From positions 1-6,340 of the forward strand of contig VAXK01000127.1 of NCBI GenBank assembly GCA_005885565.1: 6,340 nt of DNA. The letters are read 5' to 3'. The stretch's first letter is position 1, and each line of letters starts with the position of its first letter. The position numbers were made by a program, and so were the translations under genes. The notes under the pieces were generated by a model. That model searched no databases, was not told the origin of the DNA, and was given only the letters and a program-made list of their open reading frames with translations. The DNA comes from Actinomycetota bacterium (GTDB lineage Bacteria; Actinomycetota; Thermoleophilia; Gaiellales; Gaiellaceae). This document shows positions 1 through 5,829 of the stretch, piece after piece.

Positions 1-1206
1 ATGCTCGAGGCCGAGCTCGAGGTGACCTTCGACGGAGAGACGATCCCCTTCCGGATGATCAGGCCCACGCTCGCGAACGAGCCCGACCGCGACCGGCGCG
101 AGCGCCTCGAGCGCGTCCGCGTCGAGATCGTCGAGGAGCGCCTGAACCCGATCCACTTGGACGCGGTCCAGATCGAGCAACAAGCGGTCCGCGGGCTCGG
201 CGCGCCCACCTACCTCGACCTCTACCGCAAGTTCGGCTTCGACGTGGACGACCTCGCCGAGCAGTGCCGGGCGTTCCTGGACTCGACGGAGGCGCTCTAC
301 GAGGAGTCGGCCGACCGGCTCTTCCGCGACCGAGTCGGCGTCGGCCTCGCGGAGGCGAAGCGCTGGGACGTGGCTCGCCTGTTCCGGGCAGCGAGCTGGG
401 ACAAGGCCTTCCCCAAGGAGATGATGCTGCCGGCGCTCGAGGCGACGCTCTCCGACCTCGGCATCGACCTCCGCTCGCAGGAGAACGTCCACCTCGACAT
501 CGAGGAGCGGCCGCGCAAGACGCCGCGCGCGTTCTGCGCTCCCATCGAGGTCCCGGACCGCGTCATGCTCGTCATCCAGCCGATCGGCGGGCCGGACGAC
601 TGGCGCGCGCTCTTCCACGAGGCCGGCCACACGGAGCACTTCGCCCACACCTCGCCGGATCTCTCCGTCGAGGACCGCCGGCTCGGCGACAACGCCGTGA
701 CCGAGGGCTGGGCGATGCTCCTCCAGCACCTGACCGACGAGCCCGCCTGGCTCACCCGCCGGCTCGACTTCCCGCGGCCGAACGACTTCGCCGCCGAGGG
801 CGCCACGGGCCTTCTCTATTTCGTCCGCCGCTACTGCGCGAAGCTCCTGTACGAGCGCGAGTTCCACACCGCCGAGGACGTGACGCAGCTCGCTCCGCGC
901 TACGTCGAGCTGCTCGGCGGCGCGCTGAAGATCGAGCCGAGCCCCGCCGACTACCTGTCCGATCTCGACCCCGGGTTCTACGTCACCGCCTACCTCCGCT
1001 CGTGGGCCTTCGAGGCGCAGATGCGGACCTTCCTGCGCGAGAAGTTCGGCCGCACCTGGTTCGCCGACCGCAGCGCGGGCTCGCTCCTGCGCGAGCTGTG
1101 GGGCGAGGGTCAGCGGATGACGGCGGACGAGATGCTCCGCGAGGTCACCGGCGCCGCGGTGGAGATGGAGTCGGTCGCGGACACGATCCGCGAGACGCTC
1201 TCGTAA
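1..1206 (+). CDS. M3-like zinc metallopeptidase, 5'-truncated by window edge
   Basis: This is the C-terminal part (401 residues visible) of a zinc-dependent peptidase resembling the M3 (thimet oligopeptidase/PepF-like) gluzincins, which cleave peptides, usually in the cytoplasm. The zinc motif HEAGH is at visible residues 206-210, inside FHEAGHTEHF. Glu235 in VTEGWAML is the likely third zinc ligand. Near the C-terminus, residues 324-336 (PGFYVTAYLRSWA) resemble the M3 segment that carries substrate-binding tyrosines, here probably Tyr327 and Tyr331. The reading frame is open to base 1. The ATG there is probably internal, because full M3-like proteins are longer and the first visible residues already read as mid-protein. 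The stop is TAA at 1204-1206. The next gene has its own promoter-like box, so this gene probably ends a transcript. The peptidase class is secure; the exact subfamily and substrate are not. Confidence 0.85.
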   Translation: MLEAELEVTFDGETIPFRMIRPTLANEPDRDRRERLERVRVEIVEERLNPIHLDAVQIEQQAVRGLGAPTYLDLYRKFGFDVDDLAEQCRAFLDSTEALYEESADRLFRDRVGVGLAEAKRWDVARLFRAASWDKAFPKEMMLPALEATLSDLGIDLRSQENVHLDIEERPRKTPRAFCAPIEVPDRVMLVIQPIGGPDDWRALFHEAGHTEHFAHTSPDLSVEDRRLGDNAVTEGWAMLLQHLTDEPAWLTRRLDFPRPNDFAAEGATGLLYFVRRYCAKLLYEREFHTAEDVTQLAPRYVELLGGALKIEPSPADYLSDLDPGFYVTAYLRSWAFEAQMRTFLREKFGRTWFADRSAGSLLRELWGEGQRMTADEMLREVTGAAVEMESVADTIRETLS

Positions 1207-1238
1207 CGTCCGCGGTAGCCGCCATCCTCACAACTGCA

Positions 1239-1244
1239 TAAGCT
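1239..1244 (+). promoter_or_regulatory. Putative leaderless-type -10 box (TAAGCT) for the COG2403 gene
   Basis: TAAGCT matches the TAnnnT -10 pattern of actinobacterial leaderless genes and lies six bases before the ATG at 1251, so transcription would begin at or very near the start codon. No purine-rich ribosome-binding site precedes the ATG. The first three bases of the box (TAA, 1239-1241) are an in-frame stop, so translation cannot start further upstream. No convincing -35 hexamer is visible. The box lies in the only AT-richer patch of the 44-base gap. Promoter activity is inferred. Confidence 0.5.
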
Positions 1245-1250
1245 CTATTC

Positions 1251-2594
1251 ATGAACAGGACGCGAGTGCTCGTCGCGGGCGCCGCCGGCCGCGACTTCCA
1301 CAACTTCAACCTCGTCTATCGCGGCCGTGAGGAGTTCCAGGTCGTCGGCTTCACGGCAACGCAGATTCCCAACATCGACGGCCGCGTGTACCCGCCGGAG
1401 CTCGCGGGCGAGCTCTATCCGGACGGGATCCCGATCTGGCCCGAGGCCGACCTCGAGCGGGCGATCGCGCGCCACGCGGTCGACGAGGTCGTCTTCGCGT
1501 ACTCCGACGTCACGCACGAGCACGTCATGCACCTCGCCTCGCGCACCCTCGCGGCGGGTGCGTCGTACCGGCTGCTCTCGCCGCGCCAGACGATGCTCAC
1601 CTCGTCGAAGCCCGTCGTCGCCGTCTGCGCCGTTCGCACCGGCTCGGGCAAGAGCCAGACGACCCGCCGCATCGCCGCGCTGCTGCGCGAGGCCGGCAAG
1701 CGCGTCGCCGTCCTGCGGCACCCGATGCCCTACGGCGACCTCGCCGCGCAGGCCGTGCAGCGCTTCGAGCGCTACGAGGACCTCGACGAGGCGGAAGCCA
1801 CGATCGAGGAGCGAGAGGAGTACGAGCCGCACCTCGCCGAGGGCAACCTCGTCCTCGCCGGGATCGACTACGCCGCCATCCTCGACCGGGCCGAGCAGGA
1901 GGCGGACGTGATCCTCTGGGACGGCGGCAACAACGACACGCCGTTCATCAAGCCGAACCTGCACGTCGTCGTCGTCGACCCGCACCGCCCAGGGCACGAG
2001 CTCCGCTACCACCCGGGCGAGACGAACCTGCGGATGGCCGACGTCTGCGTCGTGAACAAGGTCGACAGCGCGCCGCAGGAGGGCGTCGACGCCGTCCTCC
2101 GCTCGATCCGCACCTACAACGAGGACGCGAAGGTCGTCCTCGCAGCGTCGCCGTTCCACGTCGAGGGCGACGGGGACGCGATCGCGGGCAAGCGCGTTCT
2201 CGCCGTCGAGGACGGCCCCACGCTCACCCACGGCGAGATGACCTACGGCGCGGCGGTGCTCGCCGCGAAGGCGCACGGCGCCGCCGAGCTCGTCGACCCG
2301 CGCCCGTTCGCCGTCGGCTCGATCGCAGACACCTTCGAGGCCTACCCGCACGTGGGCGCGCTCCTGCCGGCGATGGGCTACGGGCGGCGGCAGATGGAGG
2401 AGCTTCGCGAGACGATCGCGCGCTCGGACGCCGACCTCGTCCTGATCGGGACGCCGATCGACCTGCGCCGCGTGATCGAGCTCGACAAGCCGGCGCTCCG
2501 CGTGACGTACCGCCTGGAGGAGATCGGCGAGCCGACCCTCGCCGAGGTGCTGGCCGAGCACGGCCTCGTCGCAACGCCCGCCCCGGTCGCGTGA
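1251..2594 (+). CDS. COG2403 P-loop NTPase, cyclic 2,3-diphosphoglycerate synthetase-like
   Basis: The 447-residue protein belongs to the predicted-GTPase family COG2403, often annotated as cyclic 2,3-diphosphoglycerate synthetase after the methanogen enzyme, which closes 2,3-diphosphoglycerate into its cyclic anhydride using ATP. The N-terminus has a Rossmann-like start with the signature GRDFHNFN (residues 13-20), followed by conserved TATQIP and YPPELAGELYPDGIPI. The central P-loop is RTGSGKSQTT (129-138), in which Val127 replaces the first Gly of a classical Walker A. DGGNND (224-229) follows a hydrophobic strand and looks like the Walker B region. NKVD (269-272) matches the GTPase NKxD motif. 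No signal peptide or membrane segment is seen, so it is probably cytoplasmic. The ATG start is fixed by an in-frame TAA at 1239-1241. The gene overlaps carbamate kinase by four bases (GTGA, 2591-2594). Cyclic diphosphoglycerate is known as a solute of hyperthermophilic methanogens, so that activity is doubtful here. The family call is firm; the reaction is unknown. Confidence 0.83.
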   Translation: MNRTRVLVAGAAGRDFHNFNLVYRGREEFQVVGFTATQIPNIDGRVYPPELAGELYPDGIPIWPEADLERAIARHAVDEVVFAYSDVTHEHVMHLASRTLAAGASYRLLSPRQTMLTSSKPVVAVCAVRTGSGKSQTTRRIAALLREAGKRVAVLRHPMPYGDLAAQAVQRFERYEDLDEAEATIEEREEYEPHLAEGNLVLAGIDYAAILDRAEQEADVILWDGGNNDTPFIKPNLHVVVVDPHRPGHELRYHPGETNLRMADVCVVNKVDSAPQEGVDAVLRSIRTYNEDAKVVLAASPFHVEGDGDAIAGKRVLAVEDGPTLTHGEMTYGAAVLAAKAHGAAELVDPRPFAVGSIADTFEAYPHVGALLPAMGYGRRQMEELRETIARSDADLVLIGTPIDLRRVIELDKPALRVTYRLEEIGEPTLAEVLAEHGLVATPAPVA

Positions 2595-3487
2595 CCCTGG
2601 TCATAGCGCTGGGCGGCAACGCGCTCATGCGCGAGAACGAGCGCGGCACCGCGGCCGAGCAGCTCGCGAACCTCCGCCGCGCGCTGCCGGAGCTGGGGCC
2701 GCTCCTCGAGGAGTCGCGTGTCGTCGTCACGCACGGGAACGGGCCCCAGGTCGGAAACGAGCTTCTCCGCCAGGAGCGCGCCGCCGACGAGGCGCCGCCG
2801 CTTCCGCTCTGGCTTGCCGTCGCGCAGACGCAGGCCGAGATCGGCGCGCTCATCGCCGCCGAGCTGCGCGGGCTCGTCGACCGGCCGGTCGCCTGCGTCG
2901 TCACGCACGTGCGCGTGGACGAGGACGACCCTGCCTTCGACGAGCCGACGAAGCCGATCGGGCCCTTCTACTCGCAGGCCGAGGCGGAGGAGCTCGAGCG
3001 CGACCGCGGCTGGAAGATCGTCGCCGACGCGGGCCGCGGCTACCGGCGCGTCGTCCCCTCGCCGCAGCCGCGCGAGATCGTCGAGCTCGACCCGATCCGC
3101 ACCCTGCTCGACGCCGGCACACTCGCGATCGCCTGCGGCGGCGGCGGGATCCCCGTGGTCACGCGCGACGGGCAGCTCCGCGGCATCGACGCCGTCATCG
3201 ACAAGGACCGCGCCTCCGCCCTGCTCGCCGCGGCGCTCGGCGCCGAGCGGATCGTGTTCCTGACGGCGGCCGACGCCGTCTACCGCGACTTCGGCGGCCC
3301 GGCCGAGGCTGCGATCGACGTCCTGAGCGCCGACGACGCCGAGGCGCTCCTGCCGGAGCTCCCCGAGGGCTCGATGCGACCCAAGGTCGAGGCCGGGGTC
3401 GCGTTCGTCCGGGTGACCGGCGGCGAGGCGCTCATCACCTCCCCGGTCGCGCTCGCGGAGCACGGCGGCACGCGCATCACCCGCTGA
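2591..3487 (+). CDS. arcC: Carbamate kinase
   Basis: The 298-residue product is a carbamate kinase of the amino-acid kinase fold. It reversibly transfers phosphate between ATP and carbamate (carbamoyl phosphate + ADP = ATP + carbamate + ammonia chemistry) and usually makes ATP at the end of arginine, agmatine or purine breakdown. Signatures in order are ALGGNAL (6-12), THGNGPQVG (47-55), the carbamate-kinase-specific PTKPIGPFY (119-127), CGGGGIPV (182-189), IDKDRAS (203-209) and PEGSMRPKVEA (258-268). The length is normal for the family. The GTG start overlaps the TGA of the upstream COG2403 gene (GTGA) and has no clear ribosome-binding site, indicating translational coupling. The last 11 bases overlap the 3' end of the macro-domain gene on the other strand. 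All key motifs are intact, so it should be active. The physiological direction (ATP formation or carbamoyl phosphate synthesis) cannot be read from the sequence. Confidence 0.95.
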   Translation: MTLVIALGGNALMRENERGTAAEQLANLRRALPELGPLLEESRVVVTHGNGPQVGNELLRQERAADEAPPLPLWLAVAQTQAEIGALIAAELRGLVDRPVACVVTHVRVDEDDPAFDEPTKPIGPFYSQAEAEELERDRGWKIVADAGRGYRRVVPSPQPREIVELDPIRTLLDAGTLAIACGGGGIPVVTRDGQLRGIDAVIDKDRASALLAAALGAERIVFLTAADAVYRDFGGPAEAAIDVLSADDAEALLPELPEGSMRPKVEAGVAFVRVTGGEALITSPVALAEHGGTRITR

Positions 3488-3968
3488 GCGCCGCCTCGAA
3501 CGCGCGCCGCGCTTCGTCCCCGAAGACGGCGAAGACGACGCGGCGAAGCGAGACCGGCTCGAAGCGACGCGCCTCGTCCACCATGAGCCGTGCGCACTCC
3601 TCGAGCGGGAAGCCGCCGACTCCGGTCCCGAAGGCCGCCAGCGCGAGCGACGACGCGCCGAGCTCGTCGGCGACGCGCAGGCAGCTCGCGGTCGTCCGCC
3701 GGACGAGGTCGGCGTTCGTGCGCAGGTCCTGACCCATCACCGCGCCGTGCACGACCCAGCGTGCCGGCAGCGAGCCCGCGCCGGTCGCGACCGCCTCGCC
3801 GACCGGGATCGGCCCCTTCGCGACCGCCTCGCGCTCGATCTCCTCGCCGCCCGCGCGCTTGATCGCGCCGGCGACGCCCGCACCCATCCAGAGGTGGTCG
3901 TTCGCCGCGTTCGCGATCGCGTCCACCTCGAGCCGGGTGATGTCGCCCTCGACGACCTCGAGCTGCAC
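3477..3968 (-). CDS. Macro-domain ADP-ribose-binding protein (putative ADP-ribosyl/O-acetyl-ADP-ribose hydrolase)
   Basis: The 163-residue protein is a stand-alone macro domain, a fold that binds ADP-ribose and often hydrolyses O-acetyl-ADP-ribose, ADP-ribose-1''-phosphate or ADP-ribosyl groups on proteins or nucleic acids. Visible motifs are the N-terminal VEGDIT (6-11, adenine-contacting Asp9), AIANAAN (17-23), the diphosphate loop MGAGVAGAIKRAGG (28-41), where the common GGG reads GAG, KGPIPVGEAV (51-60) and the second loop AFGTGVGGFP (112-121). It resembles the compact AF1521-like subgroup. The GTG start at 3968 gives a natural beginning (MQLEVVEGDI). No ribosome-binding site is seen, and the frame is open upstream to the TGA at 4044-4046. 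The gene runs against its neighbours and ends inside the carbamate kinase gene. No sirtuin or ADP-ribosyltransferase is visible nearby, so the substrate is unknown. Confidence 0.92.
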   Translation of the reverse strand: MQLEVVEGDITRLEVDAIANAANDHLWMGAGVAGAIKRAGGEEIEREAVAKGPIPVGEAVATGAGSLPARWVVHGAVMGQDLRTNADLVRRTTASCLRVADELGASSLALAAFGTGVGGFPLEECARLMVDEARRFEPVSLRRVVFAVFGDEARRAFEAALSG

Positions 3969-3993
3969 GCGCGGAATGATGTCGAGAAACGAC

Positions 3994-4017
3994 GAGGGCG
4001 GCGCCTCGGCCGCCCTC
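3994..4017 (-). terminator. Strong GC hairpin, possible intrinsic terminator or attenuator before the macro gene
   Basis: Read on the - strand, GAGGGCGGC (4017-4009) and GCCGCCCTC (4002-3994) form a perfect 9-bp, GC-rich stem with a 6-base loop (CGAGGC). It is followed by GTCGTTTCTCG, a short and imperfect T-rich tail. It lies 26 bases after the stop of the small coding-like segment (4044-4046) and 25 bases before the macro-domain start. It could end a transcript from that segment or attenuate transcription into the macro gene. On the + strand no T tract follows, so terminator function there is unlikely. The stem is seen directly; the role is inferred. Confidence 0.45.
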
Positions 4018-4019
4018 TG

Positions 4020-4140
4020 CGAGATGACCCGGTGGGGTCGGGCTCACCTCTCCTCGGTCATCGAGCCCTCGATCGTGGCCTGCGAGCCGCCGCCGACCTG
4101 GATGTGGCGCGGCAGGCCGCCCATCAGCCGGGTCATCTCG
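4020..4140. repeat. 13-bp perfect inverted repeat with 95-base spacer
   Basis: CGAGATGACCCGG at 4020-4032 is the exact reverse complement of CCGGGTCATCTCG at 4128-4140, with 95 bases between the arms. Neither arm extends with further matches. The arms bracket the small coding-like segment on the - strand, and the right arm contains that segment's first ATG (4136). In a - strand RNA the arms could pair into a long-range stem directly next to the 3994-4017 hairpin. In DNA they could be two oppositely oriented protein-binding sites upstream of argF. The repeat is directly visible; function is unknown. Confidence 0.6.
4044..4136 (-). CDS. Putative 30-residue small protein, start uncertain (possible truncated remnant)
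   Basis: A - strand frame ending at TGA 4046-4044 shows a clear coding signature extending upstream to about 4178. Over 43 codons, G+C by codon position is about 67%, 51% and 98%, the pattern of a real high-GC gene on this strand; the opposite strand's matching frame would have positions 1 and 2 reversed. The peptide has a short charged helix (FREIAALRNEMTRLMGG) and then a glycine-rich tail ending SMTEER. The first normal start is ATG at 4136, giving 30 residues. The coding-like sequence continues 14 codons further to an ATC at 4178, with no ATG, GTG or TTG between it and the in-frame stop at 4217-4215. It is in the same frame as the macro gene, separated by one TGA. No family was recognised. 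It could be a small protein with a rare start, or the remnant of a gene cut off at the argF promoter. Confidence 0.42.
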   Translation of the reverse strand: MTRLMGGLPRHIQVGGGSQATIEGSMTEER

Positions 4141-4177
4141 TTCCGAAGGGCCGCGATCTCCCGGAAGGGCTCGCCGA

Positions 4178-4183
4178 TAGGAT
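4178..4183 (+). promoter_or_regulatory. Putative -10 box (TAGGAT) for argF
   Basis: TAGGAT matches TAnnnT and is followed by nine bases before the GTG at 4193, so the transcript would be leaderless or nearly so. The bases between (GCCGCGGCC) hold no ribosome-binding site. The TAG at 4178-4180 is an in-frame stop, which excludes any earlier argF start. No clear -35 element and no ArgR-like operator were seen. The coding-like signal on the opposite strand stops at this box. Promoter function is inferred. Confidence 0.45.
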
Positions 4184-4192
4184 GCCGCGGCC

Positions 4193-5125
4193 GTGATCGC
4201 GGTCTCCGAGTCGCTCAAGGGCCGTCACTTCACCCGGGTCGCCGACTGGTCGGGCGCCGAGCTCGAGGCGGTGCTCGACCTCGCCGACGAGCTGAAGGAG
4301 CTCCAGCAGCGCCGCGAGGAGCATCAGCTCCTCCCCGGCCGCTCGCTCGGGATGATCTTCCAGAAGCCTTCCACACGGACGCGCGTCTCCTTCGAGGTCG
4401 GCATCGCGCAGCTCGGCGGCTTCGGTCTGTACCTCTCGGCCGGCGACCTCCAGCTCGGCCGCGGCGAGACGCTTCGCGACACGGCGACCGTGCTCTCGCG
4501 CTACCTCGACGCGCTCATGATCCGCACCTACGCGCAGGACGACGTCGAGGAGCTGGCGCGGCACGCGTCGATCCCGGTGATCAACGGCCTGACCGACGCG
4601 TCCCACCCGTGCCAGGCGCTCGCCGACGTGATGACGATCCGGGAGCGGTTCGGCCGCCTCGAAGGCGTCCGCGTCGCGTACCTCGGAGACGGCAACAACG
4701 TGTGCGCCTCGCTGATGGTCGCCTGCGCGAAGCTCGGGATGCCGTTCGTCGCCGCGACGCCGCCCGGCTACGCCCCCGACGACCGGGCGGTGGAGATCGC
4801 GCGCGAGGCCGACGGCAGCGTCGAGCTCGTCCAGGACCCGCGCGAGGCCGCGCGCGGCGCCGACGTCCTCTACACCGACGTCTGGACGAGCATGGGCCAG
4901 GACGAGGAGCGCGAGCGGCGGCTACGCGACCTCGCCGGCTACGGCATCGACGCCGAGCTCGTACGCCTGGCCGGCGAGGACGCGATCGTCCTCCACTGCC
5001 TGCCCGCGCACTACGACGAGGAGATCACCGAGGACGTGCTCTACGGGCCGCAGTCGGCCGTCTGGGACCAGGCCGAGAACCGCCTGCACGCCCAGAAGGC
5101 GCTGCTCGCGCTCGTCATGCGGTGA
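4193..5125 (+). CDS. argF: Ornithine carbamoyltransferase
   Basis: The 310-residue enzyme transfers the carbamoyl group from carbamoyl phosphate to ornithine, giving citrulline in arginine synthesis; the reverse reaction serves arginine breakdown. It is cytoplasmic and normally a trimer of two-domain subunits. The carbamoyl-phosphate site STRTR is at 60-64 in FQKPSTRTRVSFE, and HPCQ is at 138-141. The second domain begins with VAYLGDGNN (161-169). The ornithine-side motifs are DVWTSMG (229-235) and HCLPAH (268-273). The length is typical for anabolic ArgF, and all key residues are present. GTG at 4193 is the first possible start, because a TAG at 4178-4180 is in frame upstream. It stands divergent to the macro-domain island and overlaps the rhomboid gene by four bases (GTGA, 5122-5125). 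A carbamate kinase gene lies 0.7 kb upstream in a separate unit, so a catabolic role is possible. No other arginine gene is visible. Confidence 0.97.
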   Translation: MIAVSESLKGRHFTRVADWSGAELEAVLDLADELKELQQRREEHQLLPGRSLGMIFQKPSTRTRVSFEVGIAQLGGFGLYLSAGDLQLGRGETLRDTATVLSRYLDALMIRTYAQDDVEELARHASIPVINGLTDASHPCQALADVMTIRERFGRLEGVRVAYLGDGNNVCASLMVACAKLGMPFVAATPPGYAPDDRAVEIAREADGSVELVQDPREAARGADVLYTDVWTSMGQDEERERRLRDLAGYGIDAELVRLAGEDAIVLHCLPAHYDEEITEDVLYGPQSAVWDQAENRLHAQKALLALVMR

Positions 5126-5829
5126 TCCCGCTCAAGGACAACGTCCCGACGCGGACGTTCCCCGTCGTCACCGTGGGGATCATCGTCGTGAACGCGCTGG
5201 TCTGGTTCTGGGAGATCACCGGCACGACGGTGAACACGGACGTCGCGCACTACGGCTACTACCCCTGCGCCGTCCAGGGCCCGTGCATCGACTTCGCGAC
5301 CCACCACAGGCCGCTCGTCGAGATGGTCTTCACCTCGATGTTCATGCACGCGAGCTGGATCCACATCATCGGGAACATGCTCTTCCTCTGGATCTTCGGG
5401 AACAACGTCGAGGACGCGATGGGCCGGGTGCGGTTCCTCGTCTTCTACCTCGCCGCCGGCATCGCGGCGACGGCGCTCCAGACGTTCGTGACGCTGCACT
5501 GGTCAGGGGCGGCCGGGGCGAGCGTCCCGAACATCGGCGCGAGCGGGGCGATCGCCGGCGTCCTCGGCGCGTACCTCCTGCTGCTGCCCCGCGCAACCGT
5601 GCTGACTGCGATCACGCTCGGCTTCTTCTTCATCATCCGGGAGATCCCGGCGATCTGGTTCCTCGGCATCTGGTTCCTCTTCCAGCTCGTCGAGGGCGGC
5701 TTCGGGATCACGCACCCGCAGGGCGGCGGCGGCGTCGCGTTCTTCGCGCACGTCGGCGGCTTCACGTTCGGCCTGCTGACGGTGAAGGCGCTCGCGAAGC
5801 GGCCACCCCTGCGGCCGCTCTACCGATGA
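5122..5829 (+). CDS. Rhomboid family intramembrane serine protease
   Basis: The 235-residue, strongly hydrophobic protein is a rhomboid protease, which cuts membrane proteins within or next to the bilayer by a Ser-His dyad. The catalytic serine is Ser141 in GASGAIAGVLGAY (139-151), and the catalytic histidine is His210 in AHVGGFTFG (209-217). The upstream HxxxN motif is His81/Asn85 in HIIGNMLFLW, equivalent to the oxyanion-stabilising residues of GlpG. Approximate membrane segments are 13-30, 75-93, 104-124, 138-157, 160-172, 176-190 and 205-222. The first loop holds two cysteines (Cys49, Cys55) in YYPCAVQGPC, which could form a disulfide or bind metal. The GTG start overlaps the argF stop, and the stop overlaps the next ATG (ATGA), so translation is probably coupled. 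The frame is open far upstream (to about 3859), but that part is antisense to the macro gene and out of frame with argF and is not coding. The substrate is unknown. Confidence 0.93.
   Translation: MIPLKDNVPTRTFPVVTVGIIVVNALVWFWEITGTTVNTDVAHYGYYPCAVQGPCIDFATHHRPLVEMVFTSMFMHASWIHIIGNMLFLWIFGNNVEDAMGRVRFLVFYLAAGIAATALQTFVTLHWSGAAGASVPNIGASGAIAGVLGAYLLLLPRATVLTAITLGFFFIIREIPAIWFLGIWFLFQLVEGGFGITHPQGGGGVAFFAHVGGFTFGLLTVKALAKRPPLRPLYR

Noticed and set aside
264..1241. 325-codon + strand frame overlapping the peptidase gene
   Set aside because: It is an Arg/Pro/Ala-rich out-of-frame shadow of the M3-like peptidase, which has the HEAGH zinc site.
1245..2561. 438-codon open frame on the - strand opposite the COG2403 gene
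   Set aside because: It is a shadow caused by high third-position G+C of the true gene. Its residues are an unnatural Arg/Val/Asp/Glu-rich mix without motifs, while the + strand product has clear family signatures.
2702..2713. 12-bp palindrome CTCCTCGAGGAG inside carbamate kinase
   Set aside because: It encodes normal protein sequence (LLEE) in a conserved gene. Short GC palindromes are common in such sequence, and nothing else marks it as a site.
2378..3463. 361-codon open frame on the - strand opposite carbamate kinase
   Set aside because: It is antisense to a complete carbamate kinase with all motifs intact, and shows no recognisable domain.
4048..4060. SD-like GAGGAG followed by GTG on the - strand as a possible gene start
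   Set aside because: The frame it opens runs out of frame through the macro-domain gene with an unnatural composition. The purine run is explained by Glu-Glu-Arg codons of the small segment.
3859..5829. 656-codon + strand frame that would make a giant rhomboid fusion
   Set aside because: Only the part from 5122 is coding (rhomboid). Upstream, the frame is antisense to the macro gene and out of frame with argF, and is low-complexity Arg/Ala/Pro.
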